Source: Micrasema longulum | Taxonomy: Eukaryota; Arthropoda; Insecta; Trichoptera; Brachycentridae | Direction of reading: 5' to 3' | NCBI GenBank assembly: GCA_022494885.1 | Contig: JAGVSM010004969.1 | Coordinates: 124,001-188,000 of the forward strand | DNA: 64,000 nt | In this document: positions 34,301 through 44,040 of the stretch, in pieces | Layout: each line of letters starts with the position of its first letter | Numbering within the stretch: position 1 is the first letter of the stretch | The notes under the pieces: generated by a model | Database searches by the model: none | What the model was told of the DNA's origin: nothing | What the model saw: only the letters and a program-made list of their open reading frames with translations | Program-made: the position numbers and the translations under genes

Positions 34301-36558
34301 AATGACGTTCTTACAAGGTTACATCATTTTGCAAAAACGTTAGAGATGGGACAAATTGATCAATGTAAATTGATTGAATAAAAAAATTACTCGTTTGATG
34401 TTCTTCATGAAAAAAGTATAAATGTCTCATTTTTTGGTGAACACTTATGTTAAACACACTATAATAGGCTTGTTTTTTCGTTTTTTATATCAATTTTCGG
34501 AAACAGAGTTTCATGATTGCATGAAATAACTGATAAAATCGATTTATTTTTTATTTTCAGTTCACAGACAGTAAAAGATATCACAATATAAATACAATTT
34601 ATAAAATAAAAAATAATAACACCAAACATCTTTCACCAATTATATGTGAACACCAATAGTCGCAAAAGAAAAATTAAAAATTGTGTATAGACCAAAATTT
34701 AGTTTTCATTATATGTTATTTAAGCAGTTTATTAGAATTTATATAAGATTAATTTTAAGAAAATTTAATTTAAGATTGAAGCAATTTATGCAATCGAATA
34801 TAATTTTACTAGATTATTAATAAATTCTCGTAGTAGTAATAAGTTTTTTTTTAATGTATATCAATAAATTATAGTAATAAAAGTCACAATAAAATAACAT
34901 AAATAAAAAACAATGCGTATTTAGTGTATTCGTTTTATTATTGTTGTACATGTTAGTTAGGGTGAGTATATGTATTTAGGGTGTGTGTATATGTGTATGG
35001 GTGTGTGAGTATTGTGTGCATGCGAGAGTGTGTAGTGAATATAAGTGGACTTATTGATCAATGATTATAAAAAAATATGTTTTTTTTTTAAAAACCTTAA
35101 TGAGGAAACGAATAAAAAAAACTTAATAAGAACGCTCCGGCCTAAAAGCCAAATTAAAAAAAAAAAATAGTAAAAAACAATATACATACATATATATATA
35201 TGTAAGTACTCATTATTCACAGGGATCTGTCACAACAGATATTCACAGGTCGCAGTGACGTCGGGAGTTTAAAAAGCACTGACCCCCCCCTCTAAGAATA
35301 TGAATAAGAATAAGCACTCACATACACACACACACACACACATAATGATTACATTTATGTATGTGTATGTATGTAAATATAAAGGATGATTATTTTAGAA
35401 CATCAATAATGAAGTTGATATAAAATAAATAAGTTGAATAAGTTGAAATATTAAAAAAAGTAACAATTTGATCAGTGATCAGTCAGTAATTTCCCATCAC
35501 TAATGAAATTAGTTTGACAGCTGTTAATCTAATTAAGCTATATTTTAAGGACTATAGTTGTTTGAACTCCAAACCACTGATCTGTGAGACCACGACACTA
35601 CCCGGAAATAGAAACTAAATTATCATTTTGCTTCGATATCTTCAAAATCAATTAAATTATTGTATAAAATATTTTACTCTGAAAAACAGAGGTATGCGGA
35701 AGGTTCTAGATATCCTGATTAATACTGATTAAGTACACGCAAGGGGTGTAAGAAAGCCCAAAAATGAATATGTAGTGCCTTATATTGTTACGCATGGTTA
35801 AATTAATTTTAGAAAAAAAATTCACCATGTTACTTCGAAACCGTATACCGAAAATACTTCACACGCCTGACCAACACACAGTTTGTTTTAAATTGTTTTG
35901 GCGTTTACATGATTTATTGACACCATATTCTTTTAAATGAAATATTTAGGGTCTACTGAAATAAAACATATTAAAATAATCGAGGGCAGGCAATAAAAGG
36001 TACTTACTGTGAAATAAGTAGAAGATCAACTTCATCAGCTTCTATCAAATCAACGAATGGAAGAGCATCCATCCCAGACAGCCCTGGATGTATACCACAA
36101 TCCAACTACAAAAAAAATTATTTATTTAAATATAAGTCACTAGTTTCAAATAGTAAAACCCAGATAATGCATTCGAAAAACATACCATGATTTTTTTTCC
36201 TTTGAACTCCAGCATAATACATGACCTGCCTACTTCCTGACCCGCTCCGCTGTGGATAAAACAAAAAAAACAAACTATTAGAGGCATCTCAAATAACAGA
36301 TACAGTATGTACAATATATTGTTAACAATTTATGTGAAAACAGTTTTTAAAGAAGAAATAGTTAATTATTAAAATGTTTAATAAAAACGTAATATTTACG
36401 GAATAGATTATCTGGTGCGATAATTTAAAAAAACATATAAAAGTTTTGTAACGATTTAGATTTAAAAGATGCAGAGCATTTACTTACAGCGGTCGTATTA
36501 TAAGCTGATCACTTTCTTCCAAAACATTCTGATTGTCTAGCTTGCGTTTGATGGACAT
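13317..36558 (-). CDS. CPSF3: Cleavage and polyadenylation specificity factor subunit 3 (CPSF73), complete, 16 exons
   Basis: The zinc-dependent endonuclease that cuts pre-mRNA (and histone pre-mRNA) 3' ends in the nucleus. Exons (read right to left): 36488-36558, 36186-36249, 36008-36105, 33289-33417, 31993-32170, 30965-31054, 30224-30374, 29811-29986, 20946-21075, 20040-20215, 18749-18889, 17494-17602, 16992-17182, 16216-16341, 14878-15000, 13317-13412. They give 682 aa against 684 in human. Metallo-beta-lactamase and beta-CASP residues are present: HFHLDH (78-83), GHVLG (His165), GDFS (Asp186), SFSAHTDY (His403) and LVHGEQNE (His425). The C-terminal dimerisation region is more divergent. 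The start is the ATG giving MSIKRKL, in frame with [11 protein letters not shown]. Intron 8 (21076-29810) contains DHCR24 on the other strand. It is divergent from CNOT11 across 342 bp. Confidence 0.97.
13848..13965 (-). mobile_element. SINE family S1, head-truncated copy
   Basis: Body and tail of the S1 SINE on the minus strand, in CPSF3 intron 15. It stops at the junction with the tRNA-like head, as expected of incomplete (5'-truncated) retrotransposition. Confidence 0.7.
14588..14690 (-). mobile_element. M1 inverted-repeat element, one arm only
   Basis: Reads GGCAGAATTTTAAAATG, GTGACCACTTAAACCAGC and TCTTTTCTTAAAAG in the order of the right arm of the 9895-10375 element. It is a degenerate solo arm in CPSF3 intron 15. 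Confidence 0.5.
17885..18550. mobile_element. Non-autonomous mariner-like element with inverted termini, in CPSF3 intron 11
   Basis: Bounded by inverted ends TTGGGTGTTAACATAA (left) and TTATGTTAACACCCGA (right). The left third keeps decayed mariner transposase N-terminal coding: 18000-18115 (+) resembles the AAxAAxxIC...Y helix-turn-helix part after frameshifts. The middle has been replaced or invaded by a separate foldback (18125-18465). Sister copies: 42537-43278 (fuller), 2676-2840 and 20437-20655 (partial). Confidence 0.75.
18125..18465. repeat. Foldback (long inverted repeat) inside the mariner-like element
   Basis: Left arm about 18125-18225 and right arm about 18345-18465 are reverse complements, with a near-perfect core of about 45 bp (GATAGCATACTACGATATCT at 18183-18202 matched by its complement near 18386-18405). 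The spacer is about 120 bp. The arms do not coincide with the ends of the enclosing mariner element. Confidence 0.85.
19093..19275 (+). mobile_element. tRNA-derived SINE, family S1, best copy
   Basis: In CPSF3 intron 10. The tRNA-like head runs from GGTCCCGTGGCCAGTGCC (A-box region) to the B box GGTTCGAATCC at about 19143-19153. A family-specific body follows (ACCCCAACTTGATTACCATT; GTGAGTTATTTACAACTCG; AAATCATAAGAATGCAAATA), then an A/T-rich tail. The RNA polymerase III box spacing is as expected for a SINE. It does not fold as a tRNA gene. Other copies: 8788-8958, 13848-13965, 33955-34080, 35563-35608, 41170-41310, 57660-57840 and 59370-59480. Confidence 0.8.
20437..20655 (+). mobile_element. 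Internal fragment of the mariner-like element
   Basis: In CPSF3 intron 9. Follows the 42537-43278 element (TTTTCTACTCTACAAGGTAT, then GTCAAGTAGACTAAAGTGAG) up to a GAATAAAGG block. The left end is decayed and the right end is absent. Confidence 0.6.
20815..20868 (-). repeat. Short interspersed repeat fragment (ATGCAGTGCCCTA family)
   Basis: Reverse complement reads ATCCAGATACGCTGCAATTG and then CAATGCAGTGCCCTATGCAC, matching 12758-12795 and 4067-4083. Unknown class; in CPSF3 intron 9. Confidence 0.45.
21927..22290 (+). mobile_element. M1 inverted-repeat element, left arm and centre
   Basis: Begins TTGTAACAGAGAGGGAAAAT, then GAGAAGGGAATATGG and GGCATTTACAGGGCTTATGA, and follows the family through the GGTGAGATTCATCCGGCTGA block. 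The right arm is missing. It is just upstream of DHCR24, so it could overlap that gene's 5' flank or a 5'-UTR intron. Confidence 0.6.
22539..22560 (+). promoter_or_regulatory. Probable 3' splice site just upstream of the DHCR24 start codon
   Basis: A pyrimidine-rich stretch ends in TTTTAG at 22547, leaving 13 nt of untranslated sequence before ATG 22561. I infer a 5'-UTR intron. The corresponding first exon and promoter are not identifiable by eye. Confidence 0.5.
22561..28433 (+). CDS. DHCR24: Delta(24)-sterol reductase (DHCR24 / seladin-1-like), complete, 3 coding exons, nested in CPSF3 intron 8
   Basis: FAD-dependent ER-membrane oxidoreductase reducing the sterol side-chain 24(25) double bond (desmosterol to cholesterol). 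Insects cannot make sterols de novo; family knowledge links insect homologues to dealkylation of plant sterols. Exons: 22561-22743, 24745-25012, 27286-28433 (TAG), in phase, 532 aa against 516 in human. Visible: N-terminal membrane segment (about residues 15-36), [12 protein letters not shown]-domain blocks [13 protein letters not shown] and [10 protein letters not shown] plus SHKVGLY, then [19 protein letters not shown] and [18 protein letters not shown]. The acceptor-like TTTTAG at 22542-22547, 13 nt before the ATG, suggests a non-coding first exon upstream. It lies wholly inside CPSF3 intron 8, antisense. AATAAA at 28466 is its likely poly(A) signal. Which DHCR24 paralogue it is cannot be told here. 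Confidence 0.95.
23385..24345 (-). mobile_element. L2/CR1-like LINE reverse transcriptase remnant in DHCR24 intron 1
   Basis: Minus strand (antisense to DHCR24, same strand as CPSF3). From 24345 down: [26 protein letters not shown], then [11 protein letters not shown] with the catalytic Asp-Asp pair of the reverse transcriptase palm, and [10 protein letters not shown]. After a frameshift near 23945 the C-terminal segment [31 protein letters not shown] and [13 protein letters not shown] runs to 23413. These are the standard domains of L2/CR1-type LINEs. The 5' part of the element is absent and frameshifts make it inactive. Confidence 0.85.
25034..25393. mobile_element. M1 inverted-repeat element, compact full copy, at the DHCR24 exon 2 donor
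   Basis: About 360 bp. The left arm starts TGGCAACAGACAGGGTCACA. The right arm is its reverse complement, ending with CCCTCTCTGTTGCAATAAAT. Arms are about 130-150 bp and the spacer is short. It begins only about 22 bp after the DHCR24 exon 2 splice donor at 25013. Confidence 0.75.
25474..25873 (-). mobile_element. AATGAGGAAGTTCAGC-family transposon, inverted ends
   Basis: In DHCR24 intron 2. The left end is AATGAGGAAATTCAGC and the right end GGGCTGAACATCCTCATT, an inverted pair of about 16 bp. The interior matches, in reverse orientation, the 5503-5795 and 48366-48728 copies. No coding capacity. Confidence 0.65.
26090..26705. other. Unassigned small open frames in DHCR24 intron 2
   Basis: An 85-codon plus-strand frame (26096-26353) and a 97-codon minus-strand frame (26406-26699) sit in sequence slightly richer in G and C than its flanks. 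Neither shows a domain I recognise and neither has splice sites that fit DHCR24. Possibly a decayed mobile element. From 26860 to 27060 composition is again less AT-rich, with nothing identifiable. Confidence 0.25.
28466..28471 (+). terminator. Poly(A) signal of DHCR24
   Basis: AATAAA 33 nt after the DHCR24 stop codon, the first hexamer after the coding region. Confidence 0.6.
29110..29640. mobile_element. M1 inverted-repeat element with its 5' extension
   Basis: In CPSF3 intron 8, downstream of DHCR24. Starts with the extension TTGTAGACAAGGACTGATTC, then ACAACAGAGATGAAGAACAT and the full left arm, the GCGGGTGAGATTCATCTAAT block and the GGACCAGGTGG block. A shorter inverted arm follows at 29535-29605 (CACAAACATCAACAGATGAA; GAAGGAATATAGATG). 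Confidence 0.65.
30690..30768 (+). mobile_element. 3' end of the L2-like LINE family
   Basis: Contains ATATAAGTTATCCATAATAA followed by a short A/T tail, matching the 3' end of the 1433-2295 LINE (GTATAAGTTATCCATAATTA). Only the last tens of bases remain; in CPSF3 intron 6. Confidence 0.5.
33731..33854. repeat. Foldback hairpin with GAAACCGGT core
   Basis: Left arm (GTTAGTAAATGATTGTATAT...CTGTCTGCCAGTTTC) and right arm (GAAACCGGTAGACA...AATTATTTACTAAC) are imperfect reverse complements of about 52-55 bp with a short loop. In CPSF3 intron 3. The centre (CCRGTTTC / GAAACCGGT) resembles the hairpin at 53075-53233. Confidence 0.75.
33955..34080 (-). mobile_element. SINE family S1, degenerate copy
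   Basis: In CPSF3 intron 3. Shows the family body in the right order (TTCTTATAATTTACCGAAAT; TTTTCAACTAAT; AATCAAGATGTGGTA; a decayed B box GGTTGGAACC). A separate head-only relic on the same strand is at 35563-35608. Confidence 0.55.
34955..35400. repeat. Simple-repeat-rich stretch with (CA)n
   Basis: Imperfect (GT)n and (TG)n-rich sequence at 34960-35040, a clean (CA)n run of about 20 bp at 35322-35342, and ATGT-rich sequence to 35375. No gene or recognisable transposon here. Confidence 0.8.
35563..35608 (-). mobile_element. SINE family S1, tRNA-like head relic
   Basis: Minus-strand remnant of the SINE head (TTGAACTCCAAACCACTGAT and GAGACCACGACAC read on plus), with no body attached. Confidence 0.4.
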
Positions 36559-36900
36559 TTTGAGCTAATTGGTTAGTTTTGAAGAGTCAATTAGAAGTAA
36601 ATATTACAGTGAATAAATAAAAAAAACATTAACATAACCTCAAACGGCAAGCACTCACTCCACAGATTATATCTTTCTGGTTATATCTTACATCTATCAA
36701 TCCCAAAACGCCTACAATTCACCATAGATTTTAATTTCTTATTCGCCTTTACCATAAACAATGTATTGCGCAAATTGCAAATAACGCAACTTCTGTACAA
36801 TTCTTAATCTATTCTATTATATACGCAAATGTCAAAGTCAAAATAGAAGGATTGACATGTTGGTTTTAATTTTAGAATTCCTTAGTTTTGTATTTAAAAA
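36559..36900. promoter_or_regulatory. Shared bidirectional promoter interval of CPSF3 and CNOT11
   Basis: 342 bp separate the CPSF3 start codon (minus strand, 36558) from the CNOT11 start codon (plus strand, 36901), so both 5' UTRs and both promoters must fit here unless upstream non-coding exons exist. There is no convincing TATA box or other core motif that I can assign. Head-to-head arrangement is read from the coordinates; co-regulation is inference. Confidence 0.65.
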
Positions 36901-39900
36901 ATGACACAAATAGTCTCTGATAACGTGAAAGTTCTGTGCGAGTATGTACATTTATTGTAATTTCAAGTAAAATTGTAATCCCCTTATTTTCATTCTCTAA
37001 TATTATTTTATTTTACCAGATTATTCTCTGAGCAGAGTATCGAGGCTCAAAGCTTGGAATCGCTATGCTCGCAAGTTCAAAAGCGTATTCCCAAGCATGA
37101 ACATTTCAACGGTTCGTCAAATATTTATACTTGAATTTTATTACTTTTTTTTTAAATACAGATTAAATTGAATTTTCTTTTCAGTTTGTCTTCTTATTTC
37201 TACTTTGATTACTGGTGGAGATCTAAGCATATCTGGGCTTAGAATAATAGGTCTGGCCGTTATATATGATATTTACAAGCAGGATAATCCATTTAATCCT
37301 TTATTTATACAATTATTGGAAGAGAAGAATGCAACACGTTTGATAACTCCCGAAAAGCAATTTCTGGGACACCTTATTACCGGATCTGCACGAGAAGTAT
37401 GCCATTTTTAGATAAATAACAATTTAATACCTTCTTTACTTCTATTTGAGTGAAGCTATTATTTGGGTGTGATTTGTAGTGAAGGAGAAATTTAATAAAC
37501 TCTTTCTTCTTTTTTAAAGAAGGTTAAGTATGTAAATGTATTGAAAATCTAGTGGGTATATTTTTCTTTTTTTTTACTGACCTTTCTATAAAAAATAAGT
37601 TTTATTTATTAAAAGTCCAACAGTATGGAACTGAAAACTGTGCACAGGAGCTAGCAGAGACCTGAAAGCTCTTTGAAAAAAATAGTAAAACAATTTACTA
37701 TTGAATTGTAACAATAAAAACTTTCATGGTAGTGTTTCAATTTTTCTTCTTCTTCCAGAAGAAGAAGAATAAGGGTATTTTTTAAGGGAACGAATGCAAA
37801 GTTATTATGTATTTTATTAACATCAATTAACATTGCATATTCTTAGCCAATCAGGTTCAGAAACAAAATACTTAAATTGATTATTCTCCAAGTTACCTTC
37901 TACCAGAAAATAATTTGATTTTTCTATTTAGTTAATGAAGAAATCTGCTAAACAAATCATTTTAATGGATCGCAACAGGAAATTTTTGGACTTTGATTAT
38001 TCTGGGCTACAGATGACCGTCGCAGAAAAACTCTCTGAACTTCCATCCACCGCCCGATGCGGAGTGCCAGCAATTATTCCCGCGGGAGACGGGTAATTAT
38101 TTTGTCTTATTTAATGCTTTTGGGGTATACTTAATCAATTATATTGTTAATGTTTGAAGAACTAACATTGTGATTTTCCACATTAAGTAATGCAGTTACC
38201 CGGGTATTAATTTTGTTTAAAATCACAAAATTAAAATTAATACGATTTTCTTGGTAAGTGTGAAATTTTCAATATTAGTATATTTTTTTCATTAAGGAGC
38301 CCGTTCAACAAAGCATCATTTAAAGAACTCATTGAAGCTCTACTACTGGACGATGGTTTCTTATTGCATAGCACCCTTGTCCCACAATGTACCTGGGTCT
38401 CGCCACAGATGATTGAATTGGATGACAGTGAGAAAGATTTTGTAGATGAGGTATTTATATCATTTTTACCTTAGATAATTAATATGTACTACATTTAAAT
38501 TACTAACTTTTTAATAAATCTTATTGATCCTAATGATGAAAGTGTTTTATAATCTGCTACAAAAACTTCAAATTTATAAATGGTTAGTAATTCTTATTTT
38601 TTACTAAAAAAGAGCTTATTATGTAGATCTTTTACAATATTTTTGTATCTTATTCTGTCCCTTTTCTGCTTTTGTTGTCGCATAGAACCCTGCATCGCTA
38701 TAATAATTGCAGTGAGTTAATATCATTTGTTTTATAAAAACAACATGAAATACTGTGTTTCAAATGAGTCTATAAACAAAAAAATTGCCTTGAAAAAGTA
38801 CATTTTAAATCAATATTCCATTCCAAATGTATTAACAACTGCACCACAAAACAGACCAAATAATTTTATCTATATTTAGTGAAATTTAAAGTAATAACTT
38901 TATATTCTAGCTTGTTTGGAAAGATCTTCCAAACCATTCATTCTACAAACCAATGTACGATACTAACCTCGAAGGTCTCGCATCAAAAAAGCCGATGCCT
39001 ACGTCAAACGCTCCTAGTAAGCCAACAACTAGTTCTGAGGAGCCTGCTCCGAACCCGAGTGAAAATCTTCCCAGTGATGCAGCCATCTCCAGTGCCGGAT
39101 TGGAAGCTAAGGCTTTGGTTCAGCAGGCCCTCCATGGAGCATTGAGTGTCCCCAATCAATCGAGTCTGTTGGATTGTCTTGATCAAGACCCAAATATTGT
39201 GTATCAAATCGGCATAACTCCAAAACAGGTAATAAAGACTTCAAATACAAAGGCGTTTAATAGATACACAAATAGTGAGAGAGGGAAAGAATGATTAAAA
39301 AGATTTTCAATGCAAATGTTCATGGATCCATAACTGTAAGTAAGAAAAAAATATGAAATGTAATACATGGACATGTTTAAAAGTCGGAATAATTGGCTTG
39401 CATGCATGAGAAGAAGCGAGGTCTTCATGTAAAGATTGTGTGTTGAAGTGTTCTATCCTTTCTGTCTACCTATTTGTGAAAATGGTGTAATGGTTTGTCT
39501 AAATCTGTTAATATTAAATGTGTTTGACAATGGCAATACCTTTAAAACTCTGGTGACCAAGTGGATAATGCCAAAAGTAGATTAAATTTAGTCTCTTTAC
39601 ATACATTATGACTGGTGTCTTGTTTAATGTCATTATCACAATGGTATTGGTAATATTTTCTGAAATTTATTTAATTCCATGCAAAAATAAGTACATACGT
39701 ACATAAAATCTATGCAATATATAATAGTAATGACAAAACCTACATTTTGCATAGATGTAATACGTCTTGAGATAATCGATGTTCACTTTTAAAAATTGAA
39801 TCCAGTTTTAAGCACTCTTCTTTTTATCGTCTTTTTTTTTTTAAAGAAACAAACAGTCGAAAATGATATAATGACATTTAAAAAAAATACAGTTTAAAGA

Positions 39901-42362
39901 CAGACCAGCAAAGTTTCTAAATAAAAATCATACATATCATTAAATTGTGTTGCAACAATAGGATGTGTTTATGTGTATTTATATTTAGATGAGTATCTCG
40001 TATGATGAATTGTGATTTTCAGTTTGTTTAATTACTTTGTGGCTTTCTAACATGATGTGATTTATTAATTTATTTTAGCTACCAGAACTAGTGGAAAACA
40101 ATCCAATGGTCGCAATTTCAGTTCTGCTTAAACTGATTCATTCCCAACAGATAACTGATTATTTTAGTGAACTGGTCAATATGGAGATGTCTCTGCATTC
40201 AATGGAAGTTGTTAACAGGTTTGATATTATATATATATATTTTTTTTTTATGAAATGCTCCAGGCTGTGCAGTGAGTCCAACACAAAATATATTTCTAAT
40301 TTCTCCTTGATGCTTAGTGTAATTTTTCTTTTGTACACCTTTATGTTACTATGTTTCATTGCAAACCAGTTAATTCACAATTTGTTAGCCTTAGAACAGA
40401 CTATTGTCTAGTTGAGTGACGAATTGTGCATTGCAAATGTTAAAAATTTCTATAACATATATGGAAATTGTAAACTGTTTCTTCTTGTTTCTCCTCTCTT
40501 CAATATATATAAATATGTATGTATGTAAATCTTGATAATAAATAAATTTACTAAATCAATTATATGAATCCAAATATTATAATTCATTTTTGATAGAATA
40601 TTAGTTGCTTATATAGATTATCATTATTTGCATTTAGTTAGATTGAGTAAACAACCTGTTTTGCTTCCTTTTTAAAATTCTGTATGCCCTATGAACTTTT
40701 ATTGCAGTGCCATTTTTTGCATCACAAGATGCGTACAAAAGAACAGTGAATATTTCGACTTAGTGGGGAATATAAACATGAGAACAGGTGCATTAAACTG
40801 TCATTAAGTGCACTGGAAAAGGTTAGCTGAGCCACATACTATGAATGCCTCCCGAGAGCCTGAACCCCACTTGCCTACTTTACAAGGCATCATATTTTCT
40901 ACTCTTGGATGTCTACTGCTGACAGTTTGTTCGCAATTAATGTCTTAATTACTTTATTATTAACAACCAATTAAATTGTATTTTTAGACTTACAACATCT
41001 GTAGATTTGCCAGTGGAATTTGTACATCTTTATATAAGCAACTGCATATCTACCTGTGAAACAATTGGGGATCGATATATGCAAAATCGGCTAGTGAGAC
41101 TGGTGTGCGTATTCTTGCAATCGTTGATCCGCAATAAGATTATCAATGTAAAGGTTAGTTTCAACTTCTTTTTATGTTTTTTTAAATAAAATTCTTATGA
41201 TTTACCAAAATATTTCAATTTTGGGGGGTTTCAATGAGTTATAAATTACTCACTCTTAGAAAATGGATATCAGGTACGGGCTAGCCACGGGACCACAAGC
41301 CAATTTTCTTCATACAATAATTGAGACAAGGTGCTTTCACAATAATAAAAGATTGGAAACCTGAATTTGTGAATAAGTCAGATTGATGACAGTGCAAATA
41401 ACCAAGAAATGATTAATCAGAAATGAAATCATTGTGCAATGGGGAAATTCAGTGCAACGGGAAATTGGATATAAAAAATTATTTCCCAATAATATGGTGA
41501 AGTGTCTCTTCTTTTTTTAGGGATAGGGAATAGGGAAATATCACACACTACGAATACCGATAAGAACATGTGAAATGAATTTAGAAAAATTAATTGTGTT
41601 TTCAAAATCAATATGGATATTGTGAAGAAATGTGTTTTTACATAATTTTTTTGATAAAATTATTAAAAAATGTATCTCCACAAAAACGCGACATGCTTGC
41701 TTGGCCATGACAATTGTGATATCAAGATTCATGACGATGTTCTATTTAAATTCAAACGGTCACAAAATTCAAAATTTAACCGAATCGTGAAGTATTAGGG
41801 GCGTGGCCAATGAAATAAACCAGTTTTGCGGGAATTTAAAATTATTAATTTAAAAATGTATTTAATGCTGCTAATAAATACAAAAAAATTAGTCGTTTTA
41901 TTCAACAGTTTTTCATATTTTACAAATGTGTATGTTTCCACTCAAATATATTGTTTTCATGTTTAACTTGACCGTCTTTTTAAAAGCATTTATCTAAATA
42001 TAACATGCATTGGGTGATTGTATTATGTATTGTAAATTTAATCAATAAATTACTTTTCACTAAAAGATTTCAAAATAATTCAGTGTTAAAATTAAAAAAT
42101 ATAAGGTTCACTTGCATTTTATTTATAGCTTATTAAAAAATATTATTACTTGGATAGAATCCTGTCTAAAATTATTAATCAAAATTTAATTAAATCTGGT
42201 GTATTGTTGTTTCAGGAACTATTTATTGAAGTGGAAGCATTCTGTGTTGGGTTCAGTAGAATAAGGGAAGCAGCAGCTCTATACCGACTTCTAAAGCAGC
42301 TGGATGCCGGGGAAGGACCTAATATCCAAACTAACCACAAAAGCGACAAAAATGATTTATGA
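36901..42362 (+). CDS. CNOT11: CCR4-NOT transcription complex subunit 11, complete, 9 exons
   Basis: CNOT11 is a metazoan subunit that docks with CNOT10 on the N-terminal part of CNOT1 in the CCR4-NOT complex, which shortens mRNA poly(A) tails in the cytoplasm. Exons: 36901-36941, 37020-37111, 37185-37396, 37932-38092, 38297-38450, 38911-39228, 40079-40218, 40988-41153, 42216-42362 (TGA). All junctions are GT-AG and in phase, giving 476 aa (human about 510). The N-terminal region has [11 protein letters not shown] and the ITPEKQFL and [13 protein letters not shown] blocks. A low-complexity Ser/Pro linker lies in exon 6 (residues about 240-270). The C-terminal domain is highly conserved ([23 protein letters not shown]-like [58 protein letters not shown]). 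A poly(A) signal follows the stop closely. Confidence 0.96.
41170..41310 (-). mobile_element. SINE family S1 copy in the last CNOT11 intron
   Basis: Body blocks (TTCTTATGATTTACCAAAAT; GAGTTATAAATTACTCACTC; AGAAAATGGATATCAGG) followed by head remnants (GCCACGGGACCACAAGCC). The A/T tail begins just 17 bp after the CNOT11 exon 8 donor. Confidence 0.65.
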
Positions 42363-42380
42363 TACGATGTTTAGTGTTAA

Positions 42381-42386
42381 AATAAA
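42381..42386 (+). terminator. Poly(A) signal of CNOT11
   Basis: AATAAA begins 19 nt after the CNOT11 stop codon and is followed about 10 nt later by an A-rich run, implying a very short 3' UTR. No other hexamer competes in the next 150 bp. Confidence 0.6.
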
Positions 42387-42536
42387 GATGTTAAACAAAA
42401 AAAAAAACTCATTCTTTACTGACCCTTATGCATTGACATTGACCAAATCTAAATAACTTATTACTCATAGAGCATGATTTGAGAACTACAGAAAAAGTTT
42501 ACTTGCCAATAATGTTTAAATATTTTTTCTTATATA

Positions 42537-43278
42537 TTAGATGTTAACATAAGTTGTGTCCATTTTTTTCCAAATAAGCACCAAAAGTAAAACAATTTAT
42601 TTTTTTTTAATGTTATTACTATTTTATTTTATTTTTAAATCTGAGCGTGTTTTTCATTCTTTATTTCAATTCTTAATTTTTAATTACTCTTACAAATTTT
42701 CTTCATTTTTAATATTAATTCCATTTGTAAATACTCACCACAAACTTCAAACTTTAAAATATCTTTTTTTTACTTAAATTTTAATTTTTAAACAACTTCA
42801 TTTATGTTTTTCTTTTTCCTTCTCTTTTTTATACTTTCATAATTAACCTTACCTATAATTGCTTTATAATATGGAAACTTCACTGGTCCATTAGAGTTAA
42901 GTCTAATTGTGTAAAATATTAAACTTTGTAACTGTACTGTATGTTTCCTAAATAAAAGAAAATATATATATTTTTTTTAATTTAAAAAATGGTAAAGGTT
43001 ATACGTTATTTGAAAGAAAATTTTCTACTCCACTAGATATTGTGTTTACTTTATCATTACATATATTAATTTATCTGATTATAAACATTCAAATTTAAAG
43101 TCAAGTAGATGAAAGTGAGCATTTTCGACACCTTCTGTTCGGATACAACCGAGGGAATAAAGCTGCCAAAGCTACTTGTGATATTTGCGCAGTAAACAAT
43201 GAAGATGCTATGAATTATTGACTAATTTGGTGTTCTCTTCCTTTGGAAAAAAGACTCAACTTATGTTAACACCCAATA
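42537..43278 (+). mobile_element. Non-autonomous mariner-like element with transposase N-terminal remnant
   Basis: Ends are the inverted pair ATGTTAACATAAGTTGTGTC (left, slightly decayed) and GACTCAACTTATGTTAACAC (right), with TA-containing flanks, as in Tc1/mariner. At about 43085-43200 (+) the sequence reads EHFRHLLFGYNRGNKAAKA and then an ICAV block, the helix-turn-helix N-terminus of mariner transposases. The catalytic domain is missing. It is located just 3' of CNOT11. Confidence 0.75.
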
Positions 43279-43533
43279 TAATTTAAGTGACAACAATGTT
43301 TAATTTTCCATAAGCAAGGATGTAATTTGACACAGAACAAAGCGAAATCGAAGATTTTTTTTATTTATTTATTATTTGATAGCTTCCTGACACATTTTAT
43401 ATGTTTTACTAGTACCTTATGATATCGCAAAAAATATATACCTATTAATAAGTAAACATTAACAAGTTCACTGACATTTTTTTGTCTCGTATGGACCCAT
43501 ATAATTATTTTTTTTATCTATTTTACTTCCAAT

Positions 43534-44040
43534 ATTTTGAGTTTGTCCAAATTTTTGTAGACAAGGACTGGATTCAACTCCCTGGGGAGCTGTTTTACAC
43601 ATAACACAACATATTACAACAGAGATGAAGAACATTTAAGAAAAGATAATATAGAAGTCTAGGCATCTACAGGGCTTATGACTTGTCAATGGCTGGTTTA
43701 AGTGGCCACTTTACACACTGTGTAACATTCACCATTCTGCCTGTATTTGAACATCTATATTCCTTTTATTCTTTCATCTATTGATGTTTGTGAAGTTAAA
43801 CAGCTGAAACCTTTATTTATGCGGGTGAGATTCATCTAATTGAATTATTTCACCTACATACAAGGCAACGCCTGAAAATGTTATTTTTTCAATTTCTGTA
43901 CTTCTTCATGGACCAGGTAATTTATCAATAATATTTTGAGTTTGTCCAAATTTTTGTAGACAAGGACTGGATTCAACTTCCTGGGGAGCTGTTTATATTA
44001 ACATATTACAACAGAGATGAAGAACATTTAAGAAAAGGCA
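43534..44040 (+). mobile_element. M1 element in partial head-to-tail duplication
   Basis: One full unit from 43534 (AATATTTTGAGTTTGTCCAA, CAAGGACTGGATTCAACTCC, ACAACAGAGATGAAGAACAT, then the arm and centre blocks) runs to about 43929. The same opening repeats from about 43930 to 44040, a period of about 396 bp, with closely similar sequence. It lies between CNOT11 and BRK1. Confidence 0.75.

Noticed and set aside
34955..35400. Possible regulatory or CRISPR-like repetitive tract
   Set aside because: Only simple GT/CA and ATGT repeats; no spaced direct repeats, and the DNA is animal nuclear sequence.
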